Below are positions 55,405 to 64,000 of a stretch of DNA of 64,000 nucleotides, in pieces. The notes under the pieces were generated by a model. It saw nothing but the letters and a program-made list of their open reading frames with translations, was not told the origin of the DNA and did no database searches. The position numbers and the translations under genes are program-made. Positions within the stretch are counted from its first letter, which is position 1, and the number at the start of each line of letters is the position of its first letter. The stretch comes from Arthrobacter sp. SLBN-112 (lineage in GTDB: Bacteria > Actinomycetota > Actinomycetes > Actinomycetales > Micrococcaceae), in assembly GCF_030944625.1 (NCBI RefSeq), contig NZ_JAUSXY010000001.1, positions 1,302,001-1,366,000 on the forward strand. Direction: 5' to 3'.

Positions 55405-55426
55405 GGTGGTTGAGCTTGTCGAAACC
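55405..55426 (+). repeat. REP-like 22-bp repeat, copy 2
   Basis: The 22-mer GGTGGTTGAGC-T-TGTCGAAACC sits in the hyi-glxR spacer and is almost the same as copy 1. Confidence 0.6.
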
Positions 55427-55450
55427 GGATTTCAACTGGCTCAATCCCCG

Positions 55451-56251
55451 TTATTGGCTGACGTGTTCGCGGATGGCCCAGCTGAAGGCCGTTTCCTGCG
55501 GTTCCTTGTACTCGAGGCCGATGTAACCCTGGTAGCCGAGTTCGCGGCTGCGGGCGATCCATTCTCCGAGGGGGAGGGTGCCGGTGCCGGGGGCGCCGCG
55601 GCCGGGGTTGTCGGCGATCTGGATGTGGCCGAAGTCTTTGGCGTGGTTTTCGATGACGGATTCGACGTCGTCGCCGTTGACTGCCAGGTGGTAGAAGTCG
55701 GCGAGGAGCTTGATGTTCCCGACGCCGGCTTCCTCCTTGACGCGGGAGATGACCTTGAGCGCGTCGTTGGCCGTGAGGAGCGGGTACTTGGGTGCGCCGC
55801 TGACCGGTTCGAGGAGGACGGTGCCGCCGATCCGCGCGACACCTTCGGCTGCCGCCGCCAGGTTCTTGACGGCAAGTTCGTCCTGCTCTTCAGGGGTGAA
55901 CTCGTCCTGCCGGTTGCCGTAGAGGGCGTTGAAGGCCTTGCAGCCCAAGCGCTCGCCGATGCCGGCGACGACGTCGATGTTGTCCTTGAATTCGGAGCAG
56001 CGTCCCTTCCAGGACACCAGGCCGCGGTCGCCGCCGGGCATGTTGCCGGCGTTGAAGTTCAGGCCGGTGAGCTGGACGCCGGCATCCGTGATGGCGTTCT
56101 CGAACTCTGTAACTTCCGCGTCGCCGGGGACTGACGTTCCGAAGGGCCACCAGAACTCGACGGCGTCGAAGCCTGCGGCCTTGGCGGCGGCAGGGCGCTC
56201 GAGCAGGGGCAGCTCCGTGAGGAGGATGGAGCAGTTCACTGTGTACGTCAT
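55451..56251 (-). CDS. hyi: hydroxypyruvate isomerase
   Basis: 266 residues from ATG 56251 (RBS GGAAGGA). TIM-barrel sugar isomerase fold that interconverts hydroxypyruvate and tartronate semialdehyde. Family blocks are NCSILLTELPLLERPAAAKAAGFDAVEFWWPF, LNFNAGNMPGGDRG, LLEPVSGAPKYPL, LLADFYHLAVNGDD, HIQIADNPGRGAPGTG and YIGLEYKP-like YIGLEYKEP. It is the first gene of hyi-glxR-gcl-glycerate kinase-allB, behind a tandem-operator promoter. Confidence 0.93.
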   Translation of the reverse strand: MTYTVNCSILLTELPLLERPAAAKAAGFDAVEFWWPFGTSVPGDAEVTEFENAITDAGVQLTGLNFNAGNMPGGDRGLVSWKGRCSEFKDNIDVVAGIGERLGCKAFNALYGNRQDEFTPEEQDELAVKNLAAAAEGVARIGGTVLLEPVSGAPKYPLLTANDALKVISRVKEEAGVGNIKLLADFYHLAVNGDDVESVIENHAKDFGHIQIADNPGRGAPGTGTLPLGEWIARSRELGYQGYIGLEYKEPQETAFSWAIREHVSQ

Positions 56252-56312
56252 CGTAGGTCCTTCCGAGGAGGGGCTTTGATCTATCTTTCCTTGCCTCACG
56301 GCTCTTCACCGT

Positions 56313-56378
56313 TTCCGCTTTGTGGAATTTAGATTCTGCTTTATGAAAAGTGTAGGGAACGTGGGGTGGGGTAGTCAA
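56313..56378 (-). promoter_or_regulatory. hyi operon promoter with tandem 15-bp operators
   Basis: On the minus strand: TTGACT (56378-56373), 18 nt, TACACT (56354-56349), then two related palindromes, TTTCATAAAGCAGAA (56348-56334) and TTCCACAAAGCGGAA (56327-56313). Their starts are 21 bases apart, two helical turns. Palindromes of about 15 bp with TTCC/GGAA ends are typical of IclR-family sites. The position downstream of the -10 points to repression. Confidence 0.65.
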
Positions 56379-56442
56379 GGGGAGGCGCGGGCAGGAAACT
56401 GGTAGGAAGCAACCCGCATACCAGGAACAGTTGGGAGAGGCC

Positions 56443-57315
56443 ATGACCGGCGGCCGTCTGCGCTTTCTGGCCTGGCTCGTCGCCCTGGCTGGATTCCTCG
56501 CGGCCTGCACGCCGACGGCGGGCCTTCCAGAGGCAGTTACCGCACCCGCATCACCGGCTGCATCATCCGGAACGTCGTCTCCGGGCACTGTCCCCACCGC
56601 CGAGGGCACCCTGGCTCCGCCATCCGGGCCCACACCCATACCGGCGCCCGGTTCTCCGCCGGCCACCGCACCGGCCCCAATTCCGTCCCAGGCCCCGGCT
56701 CCAGCCCCGGTTCCTCAGCCGTTCGCCGTCAACCTGTACCGGGAAGGTGACTTTGTGCCCCAGTACACCTTCGACTGGTGCGTGGCGGCGAGCATCCAGA
56801 TGGCCCACAACCTCCTTGACGACACGGGCGGCGGCACCTGGGCTGACAGGGCGCAGCAGGGCGAGCTGTGGGAAATGGCCCGAGCCCGCTCGTCCGACTC
56901 GTTCAATGGCGCCAATCCCTTCGGCTGGGCGCAGGTGCTCACCGAGTCGGGGATGGGGCCCTACCAGGTGGTCAGCGTTCCCGAATACGGCGAGGCGCTC
57001 CGCGCGGCCTCACGCGCCATCACCGAAACGGGCAGGCCGGTGGGGCTCGTTATGTGGAGCGGGCGCCATGCGTGGGTAATGAGCGGATTCGAGTCGCTGG
57101 GCGACCCCCGGCAGTTCGCCGATTTCACCGTGACCGGCATCCGTGTCCTGGATCCGCTGTATCCCTACGGCAGCGGGCAGTGGGGACCCTCGCCGGCGCC
57201 CAACAGCCTCATTAGCCCGGAACAGCTCGCGACCCAGTTCGTGGTCCGGGAGCCGCGCCGGTGGAGCAGTGGGCTTCCGGCGGGCTATCTCCTGGTACTG
57301 CCCGTCGCCGCCTAA
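56443..57315 (+). CDS. secreted lipoprotein with a C39-like papain-fold domain
   Basis: 290 residues from ATG 56443 (RBS GGGAGAGG). The signal peptide ends with the lipobox LAAC. A long Pro/Ala/Ser linker (about 30-90) leads to a domain with candidate catalytic Cys in FDWCVAASIQMAHNLL and His in SGRHAWVMSGF, followed by Asp in RVLDPLYP. That order and spacing fit the peptidase C39-like (papain-fold) superfamily, so it may be a surface-anchored protease or an inactive relative. It stands alone between two transcription units. Confidence 0.68.
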   Translation: MTGGRLRFLAWLVALAGFLAACTPTAGLPEAVTAPASPAASSGTSSPGTVPTAEGTLAPPSGPTPIPAPGSPPATAPAPIPSQAPAPAPVPQPFAVNLYREGDFVPQYTFDWCVAASIQMAHNLLDDTGGGTWADRAQQGELWEMARARSSDSFNGANPFGWAQVLTESGMGPYQVVSVPEYGEALRAASRAITETGRPVGLVMWSGRHAWVMSGFESLGDPRQFADFTVTGIRVLDPLYPYGSGQWGPSPAPNSLISPEQLATQFVVREPRRWSSGLPAGYLLVLPVAA

Positions 57316-57389
57316 GGTGACATAGGTGGAAGGCCCGGAAGGGGCCGCAGGGTGTTTCACGGGTTGGGGCGCCCCACTGCACAGCGGGA

Positions 57390-57420
57390 AATCCCCCGGC
57401 GCGTTTGGCGCCGGGGGATT
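57390..57420. terminator. bidirectional terminator
   Basis: Perfect 13-bp stem AATCCCCCGGCGC / GCGCCGGGGGATT with a GTTTG loop, between convergent genes. Confidence 0.85.
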
Positions 57421-57438
57421 ATTCGCAGTCGCTGCGCC

Positions 57439-58728
57439 TTAGTGCGTCAGGTCCTTGCCCTTCGTCTCGGGGATGGTGAACACGAAGGCCGCACTGATCA
57501 CCAGGAGGAGCACCGCATAGACGTTGAACACCTGTGGCGCGCCCAGCGAGGAACCCAGCCACTGCTGCAGGTAGGGGGCGGTGCCGCCAAAAACAGCCAC
57601 GCAGATGGAGTAGGGGACGCCCACGCCCACGGTGCGGATCGACGTCGGGAACAGCTCGGCGTAGACCGCGGGCACGATCGCAGCGCTCGCTGCTACGAAA
57701 ATCAACATCACGGACATGCTCACCGCCAGCTGCCAGGCGGAGTCCTTCAGCAGCCACGTCATGGGGAAGTGCAGCACGGCGGAGCCGATGGCACCGGCCC
57801 AGAGGACCTTCTTGCGGCCGATCCGGTCGGAGAGCTTGCCCCAGACCGGCAGCGCGGCGATGAAGACGATATTGGCGATCACGCCGGCCCAGAGTGCCTC
57901 ACCGCGGTCGATCTTCAGCGCGGTGGTGGCGTAGCTTGGTGCCACGACGCCCCAGATGTAGTAGATCACCGTCAGGCCAACGGTCAGGCCGATTACCTGG
58001 AGCGCCTGCTTGCGGTAGCGGACAATCTGCGGCCAGATCGCCGCGCGCTTGGCCGTGACGGCCTCGCCCTCAAACGCTTCGGTTTCGTGCAGCCGAGACC
58101 GCATGATCAGTGCGTACAGGCCCATGGCCGCGCCGATGAGGAACGGAACCCGCCAGCCCCAGGCGTTCATCGCCTCGGTGCTCAGCGCCATGTTCAGGAC
58201 GGCCCCCAGCAAGGTGCCGAACAGGATGCCCACCGTACCGGAGGTGTAGATCAGGGTGGCCCAGAATCCGCGGTGTTCCTTGGGTGCCATTTCAGACAGA
58301 TAAGTTTGCGACGACGGCAGCTCGCCGCCGTGCGCCAGGCCCTGAACCAGCCGGGCCACCAGGAGCATCAGGGACGCGAAGGCTCCAACGTTGGCGAAGG
58401 TGGGCGCAACGCCGATCATCAGGCTGCCCACCGAGGCGAGGCCGACGGCGAAGGTCATGGAAGTCTTCCGGCCCACCCGGTCGCCGATCCAGCCGAACAG
58501 GAACCCGCCGAAGGGCCGGGCCACGAAGCCGACGGCGAAGATCGCCAGCGTGGACAACACGGCCGACGCCGGGTCTTCCTTGCTGAAGAGCTGGCTGGCG
58601 ATGAAGGGGGTAAACGTGGCATAGATTGCCCAGTCGTACCACTCAACGGCGTTTCCGATGCCGGTGCCGACGATGGTCTTCGCGGTGGACATGCGTCCAG
58701 TCTGGGGCTTGCTTACTGCGACGGACAT
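57439..58728 (-). CDS. MHS-family MFS transporter
   Basis: 429 residues from ATG 58728 (RBS AGGAAG), 12 predicted membrane helices. Metabolite:H+ symporter subfamily: GIGNAVEWYDWAIYATFTPFIASQLF at the start, FGWIGDRVGRKTSM as the first MFS signature, HGGELPSSQTYLSEMAPKEHRG, and GKLSDRIGRKKVLW in the second half. Relatives carry alpha-ketoglutarate, citrate, shikimate or proline betaine. It follows the M20 amidohydrolase gene, which may release or use the imported compound. The substrate is unknown. Confidence 0.88.
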   Translation of the reverse strand: MSVAVSKPQTGRMSTAKTIVGTGIGNAVEWYDWAIYATFTPFIASQLFSKEDPASAVLSTLAIFAVGFVARPFGGFLFGWIGDRVGRKTSMTFAVGLASVGSLMIGVAPTFANVGAFASLMLLVARLVQGLAHGGELPSSQTYLSEMAPKEHRGFWATLIYTSGTVGILFGTLLGAVLNMALSTEAMNAWGWRVPFLIGAAMGLYALIMRSRLHETEAFEGEAVTAKRAAIWPQIVRYRKQALQVIGLTVGLTVIYYIWGVVAPSYATTALKIDRGEALWAGVIANIVFIAALPVWGKLSDRIGRKKVLWAGAIGSAVLHFPMTWLLKDSAWQLAVSMSVMLIFVAASAAIVPAVYAELFPTSIRTVGVGVPYSICVAVFGGTAPYLQQWLGSSLGAPQVFNVYAVLLLVISAAFVFTIPETKGKDLTH

Positions 58729-58783
58729 GGTGTTCTTCCTGGTCGGTTGGTCTGGGGGCGGTTGGCGGCGCTGGTGCCGGATG

Positions 58784-60011
58784 CTAAGAGACCGGGGCGA
58801 GGGCGCCCAGCCGTGACATGGCGAGTTCCGCGTACAGCGCGGCCCCGTCAGCCAGCACACCGTCGTCGAACGTTGCGTAGGGTGAGTGGTTAAAAGGTGA
58901 GGTGGCCGGGTCGCCGCCCGGGGCCACGGCGCTGAGGCCCACGAAGGTACCGGGCACCTCGGCCAGCACCCTGGAGAAGTCTTCGGAACCGCTCAGCGGG
59001 GTTGCCCAGCGCGAGAGCCGGCGCTCGCCGAACAGCTCGGTGATCACCTTTTCGGCGGTGTGTGTTTCGTCCTCATCGGTGATGGTGAGCGGGTATTCCT
59101 GCAGGTAGTCGACGGCCACCTCCACCCCGTGCGCCGCGGCGATCCCTTTGAGCAGGCGCGGCACGGCGTCCATCATCTTCTGGCGTGACGCCTCGGAAAA
59201 TGTCCGGATGGTCGCCTCGATGCGGGCCGATTCGGGGATGACGTTCCGTTTGGTGCCGGCGTGCAGCACGCCAACGGACAGGACCACGGGATCGAACATG
59301 TTGAACTGCCGGGTGACCATCACCTGCAGGGCGGTCACCATCTCCGCGGCGACCGTGACCGGGTCCTTCGCCGAATGCGGGGCGGAGCCGTGGCCGCCGG
59401 CGCCGAGCACCGTGACCTCCAGCCCGTCGGACGCACTAAGCATGACGCCGGGCTTGGTGCAGAAGGTGCCGTGCGGTTCCAGCGACGAGAACACGTGCAT
59501 TCCATATGCTGCCTGGACGCGCGGTTCCGGCGGCATCCAGGACGCCTTCGCGGATCATGTAGCTGGCGCCGTCGAACCCTTCCTCACCGGGCTGGAACAT
59601 GAGGACGACGTCGCCGCCGAGCAGGTGCTTCTTTTCGGCCAGGAGGGTGGCTGCTCCCACGAGCATGGAGGTGTGCAGGTCGTGGCCGCAGGCGTGCATG
59701 GCCCCGTCCGCCTGTGACGTGAAGTCGACGCCGGTCTTCTCCTGGACTGGCAGCCCGTCCATGTCGGCTCGGAGCAGGACTGCAGCGCGGGGACCGGCGG
59801 CCTCCCCTTCCGGGTGCCCGCCGCGCAGGACCGCGGTGACCGACGTCGTGTTTTTGCCCAGCGTGATTTCAAAGGGGAGGCCGTCCAGCGCCTGGAGGAC
59901 CTTCTCCTGGGTGCGGGGGAGCTGGAGCCCGATTTCCGGTTGGCGGTGAAGATCGTGGCGCAGGCGGATGAGGTCATCCTGCAGGTCCTTGGCGTCAGCG
60001 GTAATGGGCAC
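58784..60011 (-). pseudogene. M20 family amidohydrolase (frameshifted)
   Basis: Begins at ATG 60011. The N-terminal part has RLRHDLHRQPEIGLQ, the metal motif MHACGHDLHTSMLVGAATLL and FQPGEEGFDGASYMI. The C-terminal part, in another frame from about 59520 to 58784, has AAYGMHVFSS, GAGGHGSAPHSAKDPV, the dimerisation domain and PLSGSEDFS. The shift lies at about 59518-59530. Removing one base (or adding two) joins DAAGT to RVQAAYGMHV. Restored, it is a zinc/manganese aminoacyl-amidohydrolase of about 408 residues, like hippurate hydrolases. It is divergent from the Lrp-type regulator and followed by the MHS transporter. Confidence 0.83.
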
Positions 60012-60141
60012 GTGTCACTCCTTGGCAATTGGCATCCGGGCTTGTGGACTATTCTGGAGTGGCGTGATTCACACTCGGGCAAACCGCTGGAATTATGCCC
60101 AGAACAGTGCCATGGAACAGGATTCGCGCAAAGGGAGAAGA

Positions 60142-61171
60142 ATGTCAGAAGAGCTGAGCGAGGACGATCTTGCCCTGATCCAGGTCCTGCAGGCCTCCCC
60201 GCGGCTGGGTTGGGCGGATGCTGCAAAGGTCCTTGGCGTGCACGCCACCACGTTGGCCGCCCGCTGGGAGCGGCTGACGTCAAGCGGAGCATCGTGGGTG
60301 ACTGCCCACCTTGCCGGGGACCCGAAGCAGATGCTCCTGGCCTATGTGGCGGTGGATTGCGAGATGACCCGACGGGAAAGCGTCACGGCCCAGCTGGCAG
60401 CCGTTCCGGAGATCGTCACCGTGGAAGAGGCGGCCAGCAACCGGGACCTGATGCTGACCGTCATCACCCGTTCGCTGGAGGAATTCAGCGACAAGATCAT
60501 CTCCAGGCTCAAGACCATCGAGGGGTTTGACCAAGTACCAGGTGGCCCTGTGTACGCGCCTGCACAGCAGCGGCGACGACTGGCGCCTGAACGTCCTGAG
60601 CCGGTCGCAGCTGGCTGCGCTCCGGACGCTCGGAACGCCAGCGGGGACCGAGCCGGCGCCGGACACGGGCCGGCTTCCGGAGAGCCATCTCGACCTCCTG
60701 CCGTTCCTGGCCCGGGACGGCCGCGCCACGGCTGCAGAAATTGCACGCGCGCTGGGCCGCCATCCGGCCACGACCCAGCGCCAGCTGAACCGGGTGCTGG
60801 CAAGCGGCATCCTGTCCTTCCGATGCGAAATCGCCCAGCGGTATTCGTCGTTTCCCGTGACATGCCAGTGGTTCGTCAACGTACCGGCAGGCGAGCACGA
60901 GGCGGCGGCGGCCGGGATACGCACCATCAGCAACGTCAGGCTTAGTGCCTCGACCACCGGACCCACCAACTTCGTGATCATTATGTGGCTGCACTCGCTC
61001 GCCGACATCATGTCAGCCGAGTTGGCGCTGCAGCAGAAGGTGCCCGGCATCGAGATCGTCGAAAGCGCGGTGATGCTGCGGACAGTCAAGCGGGTGGGCT
61101 GGATGCTGAGGGAAGATACGACGGCGACCGGCGCCGTGGTGCATGAAGCGAGCGTGGGTGCGGCTGAGTGA
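60142..61171 (+). pseudogene. Lrp/AsnC family regulator with two HTH modules (frameshifted)
   Basis: Starts at ATG 60142 (GGGAG upstream). The first module has an AsnC-type HTH (LSEDDLALIQVLQASPRLGWADAAKVLGVHATTLAARWERL) and a RAM-like domain. The second, in the +1 frame, repeats this (LPFLARDGRATAAEIARALGRHPATTQRQLNRVL). The break is at TTT 60526-60528: two T would give EGLTKYQVALCT with no interruption and about 342 residues. Double-length Lrp proteins are common in actinobacteria. Its position divergent from the M20 gene makes that gene and the transporter the likely targets. Confidence 0.82.
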
Positions 61172-61183
61172 GGGTGCGCTGCG

Positions 61184-62221
61184 CTAAGCCGCCGTGCCGT
61201 CGTCGTCCTGTGCATTTGCCGGCCGCAGGTTCTTCCTATCCCTGACGCCGAGGAGAAGTGCCCCGGCAATCCCGATGCCCAGGGCCACCAGGACGCTGGG
61301 TCCGGCACCGCCGGCCGGCCCCAGGGTAGTCGCCAGGATCTGGCGCGACAACAGGGCCATCTCCTGGAAGTCGCCAAGGTAGACCCGGGTTCCGAGGACG
61401 TAGTTCACGCTGGTGAAAAGAGCCGGAACCAGCCATAGCAGTACCAAGTCGGCGCCCCACACGAGGAGTCGGGCAGGCGGCCTGAATCCACACCACGCCA
61501 GGGCCAGGCCAACCAGGACCGCCGGAAGCCATCGCCAGGCCATGCTGAGGGCGGCAGGGACGGCGTCCGCGCCCGCCGTGAACGTGGCAGCGGCGGCAAG
61601 CCAGGACGCGAAAGGTACGGCCATGAAGCCGACGCCCAGGGCGGCCACGGCGCGGGACCTTGCCGCGAGCATCAGCAGCGCCAGGACGCCGGCGGCTATT
61701 GCGGCGATGGTGCCGCCAAGCAGGCCGGCGAAATACAGGGCTGAGCTGGGTCCGGGTGCCAATCCGTCGTTGAGTACGCTGAACGATTGGATGGTGGCGC
61801 CGACATGGACCAGCAGCACGCCGCACAGGGCGCCGGCCGTAGCGAGGCCGCGGCGGCCCGGTTTCCAAACACGGAGGGCCAGGGCCGCCGCCGAGGCGCC
61901 CACCGTCAACAACGCCACAATGGTGGTTCCCCGGTATTGGCTCAGCGGCAGGAACGTGACGGGCATGTCCGGCGGAAGGGCGTCGGTGGCCCACAGATTT
62001 TGCAGCGGAAGCCGCGCCCCGGTGAGCAGCCAAGGGGCGATCCCCACGAGCGCGGCAGCGATGCCCAGCAGGACGGCCAGGCCGGCTTCCGCTGCCGGCG
62101 TCCGGCCGCCAGGCCGGTGGGCGGTCCGGTCCGGGCGGGAGGTTGGGTCCGTGACGGATGTTCCGCTGTCCTGCATAGAGCCGGTTGTTGAGCCGGTCTT
62201 GTCCTCCGCGCGGTCTTCCAT
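61184..62221 (-). CDS. polytopic membrane protein of unknown function
   Basis: 345 residues. A hydrophilic N-terminus of about 45 residues (TGSMQDSGTSVTDPTSRPDR) is followed by 8-9 hydrophobic helices, for example AGLAVLLGIAAALVGIAPWLL, TTIVALLTVGASAAALAL and VLVALGIGIAGALLLGV, ending in a short polar tail. No transporter signature or known family was recognised. It converges with the Lrp-type gene at 12 bases and is divergent from dctA. Confidence 0.7.
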   Translation of the reverse strand: MEDRAEDKTGSTTGSMQDSGTSVTDPTSRPDRTAHRPGGRTPAAEAGLAVLLGIAAALVGIAPWLLTGARLPLQNLWATDALPPDMPVTFLPLSQYRGTTIVALLTVGASAAALALRVWKPGRRGLATAGALCGVLLVHVGATIQSFSVLNDGLAPGPSSALYFAGLLGGTIAAIAAGVLALLMLAARSRAVAALGVGFMAVPFASWLAAAATFTAGADAVPAALSMAWRWLPAVLVGLALAWCGFRPPARLLVWGADLVLLWLVPALFTSVNYVLGTRVYLGDFQEMALLSRQILATTLGPAGGAGPSVLVALGIGIAGALLLGVRDRKNLRPANAQDDDGTAA

Positions 62222-62345
62222 TGGGTTCCCTTTGTTCGCCGATGCAGCGTGTTCGCCGGTGCGCCCCGGCCGGGTGGACTGGAGCCGGAGTAATAATACA
62301 GCGTTTGGAATAAATACTTTAATACTTCCGCATTACGGATTTATC

Positions 62346-62355
62346 TTTCCGGAAA
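62346..62355. promoter_or_regulatory. small palindromes in the dctA leader region
   Basis: TTTCCGGAAA (62346-62355) and, just before it, TCCG-CATTA-CGGA. They lie in an AT-rich 239-base spacer between the membrane protein gene and dctA and are possible operator sequences. No clear -35/-10 pair was identified. Confidence 0.25.
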
Positions 62356-62460
62356 CATGGGTTCCCTACTTTGGGGATGACCCTGCGGCGTTCTTGGCGC
62401 CGCCATCCGAAGCAGACGCCGCTCCCGTACGGTGTCCTTCCCAACGAACAGGCCCACAGC

Positions 62461-63846
62461 ATGAAGATCACCGCCCCCGCTACGCCGCAGCCGCCGGCAC
62501 GCGATGCACGCAGGAAGCCGTTATATACGTCCCTTTTTGTCCAGATCCTCGTGGCGGTGGTGGCAGGTGTCCTGATCGGCCACTTCTGGCCGGACCTCGG
62601 CGCAGGACTCCGCCCACTCGGCGACGGCTTCATCCAACTGATCAAGATGATCATTGCGCCATTGATATTCCTGGTGATCGTCACAGGAATCGCCGCGGTG
62701 AGTGACGTCAAGGCCGTGGGCCGGGTGGGCATCAAAGCCCTGGCCTACTTCACCGGCGCCACTCTGTTCGCCCTGGCCTTTGGGCTGGTGGTAGCGAACC
62801 TGGTGCAGCCCGGGGCGGGCCTCAACATCGATCCGGCAACCCTGTCCCAGGACGCCGTCAACGCAAAAACCTCCACCGCCCCGCCCAAAGACGCCGGCAC
62901 TTTCCTGCTCGGCATCATCCCCACCAGCGTCGTTGGCGCCTTCGCCAGCAACAACCTCCTCCAGGTCCTCTGTTTCGCCGTCTTCTTCGGTGCGGCGATC
63001 GTCGTCGTCGGCCGTGAACGCTGCCTGCCGGTGATCACCCTGATGGAAACCGTGCTGGAACTGTTCTTCAAGATCATGGGCTGGGTGATGCGCGTGGCGC
63101 CGGTGGGGGCGTTTGGCGCCATGGCCTTCATCATCGGCCAGTACGGCCTCGATTCCCTTGGGACCTACGCAGTGCTGATCGCTGCCTGCTACGGCGCCGC
63201 AGCGGTGTTCATCGGTCTGCTGTTCGTGGTGGCATGGGTGTACCCCCGCGTGCCGTTGTGGCAGTTCCTCAAGTACACCCGGGAGGAGTTCCTCCTGGCG
63301 CTGGGCACGGCATCCACCGAGTCTGTCCTGCCGCGAATCATGACCAAGCTGACCAACGCCGGCTGCTCCCGCGCCACCACGGGCCTGGTGGTTCCCACCG
63401 GCTATTCGTTCAACCTGGACGGTGCAGCCATCTACCTCTCCATCTCCCTGCTCTTCCTGGCGCAGGCCTTCGGCTACAACCTTGACCTGGGCCAGCAACT
63501 CGCGGCCCTGGGGATCCTGATGCTGACATCCAAGGGCATGGCAGGAGTTCCCGGATCTGCCTTCCTTGCCCTGTCCGCCACGGCCGGGGCGCTGGGCATC
63601 TTCCCGGTAGCCGGCGTCGCGCTCCTCCTCGGCGCCGACCGCCTGATGGACTCCATGCGTGTTGTGGTGAACCTGTTGGGAAACTGCGTGGCAACGTTCG
63701 TGGTGGCCAAATGGGAGGGCCAGTTCGATCGCGAGGCCATGCTGAGGGCTTTCGCCGGACAGGACGCCACGACGGAATTCGCGAGTGGGGGCACGACGAC
63801 GGCAGCGGCAGGACAGCCGGTCCTTGCCACGGTGCCGCAAGGGTAA
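62461..63846 (+). CDS. dctA: C4-dicarboxylate / cation symporter DctA
   Basis: 461 residues from ATG 62461; the RBS is weak. It is in the DAACS family, with eight helices and two re-entrant loops. Diagnostic blocks are LIKMIIAPLIFLVIVTGIA, ALGTASTESVLPRIM (first re-entrant loop), TGLVVPTGYSFNLDGAAIYLS (the NxDG motif of helix 7) and SKGMAGVPGSAFLALSATAGALG (second re-entrant loop). It imports succinate, malate or fumarate with protons. Nothing recognisable follows it in 63847-64000. Confidence 0.92.
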   Translation: MKITAPATPQPPARDARRKPLYTSLFVQILVAVVAGVLIGHFWPDLGAGLRPLGDGFIQLIKMIIAPLIFLVIVTGIAAVSDVKAVGRVGIKALAYFTGATLFALAFGLVVANLVQPGAGLNIDPATLSQDAVNAKTSTAPPKDAGTFLLGIIPTSVVGAFASNNLLQVLCFAVFFGAAIVVVGRERCLPVITLMETVLELFFKIMGWVMRVAPVGAFGAMAFIIGQYGLDSLGTYAVLIAACYGAAAVFIGLLFVVAWVYPRVPLWQFLKYTREEFLLALGTASTESVLPRIMTKLTNAGCSRATTGLVVPTGYSFNLDGAAIYLSISLLFLAQAFGYNLDLGQQLAALGILMLTSKGMAGVPGSAFLALSATAGALGIFPVAGVALLLGADRLMDSMRVVVNLLGNCVATFVVAKWEGQFDREAMLRAFAGQDATTEFASGGTTTAAAGQPVLATVPQG

Positions 63847-64000
63847 GCGGCGGGAACCGGCGTCGAAATCACGCACCAAGGCGCCGCGAATGGAGCCGGT
63901 GGCCGCTGCGCCGGGGTGGTCCGGTGGGTCCAGTCACCCCCGCCTGTGCTGCCGACTCCGCCCGTAGTGCCGTCGGGCCTGGCCGGCCGTCCCCGGGACT

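Noticed and set aside
58784..60011. Allantoate amidohydrolase completing the allantoin pathway
   Set aside because: The M20 protein resembles hippurate/aminoacyl hydrolases (ACGHDLHTSM block, peptidase-type dimer domain), and it is in a separate unit with its own regulator and transporter.
62182..62204. Third copy of the REP-like repeat
   Set aside because: Only the GGTTGTTGAGCC part matches and it lies inside a coding sequence, so it is probably chance.

Overview
GC-rich actinobacterial chromosome segment, most likely from the Micrococcaceae (Arthrobacter / Pseudarthrobacter type). Pointers are a mycothiol-dependent formaldehyde dehydrogenase, a DUF3073 protein, a DUF222/HNH (13E12-type) protein, an HspR-type HAIR operator in front of clpB, and a dimethylglycine oxidase whose length (830 aa) and catalytic residue numbers fall exactly where I remember those of the Arthrobacter globiformis enzyme. 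No rRNA, tRNA, CRISPR array, prophage or insertion sequence was seen.

Layout. 1-5.3 kb: YccF end, a ComB-like phosphatase, a DUF4031/HD protein, then a molybdate uptake operon (HTH-TOBE protein, modA, modB, modC). 5.4-13.5 kb: housekeeping genes clpB, a septum-formation-like membrane protein, a DUF3073 protein, a VOC protein, purM, purF. 13.6-18 kb: formaldehyde/formate oxidation (mscR, an MBL hydrolase, an FdhF/YdeP molybdo-enzyme). 18.2-19.7 kb: HNH protein. 19.8-42.4 kb: glycine betaine catabolism. It holds the Rieske monooxygenase and reductase (gbcA/gbcB type), glutathione-independent formaldehyde dehydrogenase, two dimethylglycine-oxidase paralogs, an MFS transporter, moeA, folD, a methenyl-THF cyclohydrolase, purU, a GntR regulator, a betaine ABC transporter with a fused double permease, and an IclR regulator. 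42.4-43.4 kb: uraH and uraD. 43.5-47.3 kb: a four-gene overlapping operon joining a receiver-PP2C phosphatase, a cellulose-synthase-like glycosyltransferase, a STAS protein and a GHKL kinase-like protein. 47.5-50 kb: small proteins, GNAT, Bcp peroxiredoxin, winged-helix protein. 50-56.3 kb: allantoin/glyoxylate operon (hyi, glxR, gcl, glycerate kinase, allB). 56.4-64 kb: C39-like lipoprotein, MHS transporter, M20 amidohydrolase, Lrp/AsnC regulator, membrane protein, DctA.

How it fits together. Betaine enters through the ABC transporter. GbcAB-type demethylation releases formaldehyde, and the dimethylglycine oxidases load further methyl carbons onto tetrahydrofolate. FolD, the cyclohydrolase and PurU turn methylene-THF into formate. 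The formaldehyde dehydrogenases and the FdhF-like molybdo-enzyme would carry formaldehyde and formate on towards CO2. The molybdate transporter and MoeA would supply that enzyme with cofactor. This chain is inferred from gene families.

Most notable signals. (1) Five promoters across 22 kb of the betaine region share one architecture: TTGACA, 16-17 nt, a -10 box, then two GTTG half-sites whose starts are exactly 19 nt apart. This is a betaine regulon not named by any gene annotation. (2) A partner-switching module has a glycan synthase built into it. (3) A long, nearly fully paired leader precedes moeA. (4) Related 15-bp operators sit in front of hyi and uraD. (5) Five genes carry one-base frameshifts, four in or next to homopolymers. 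They look more like sequencing errors than decay and affect how the pathway should be read.
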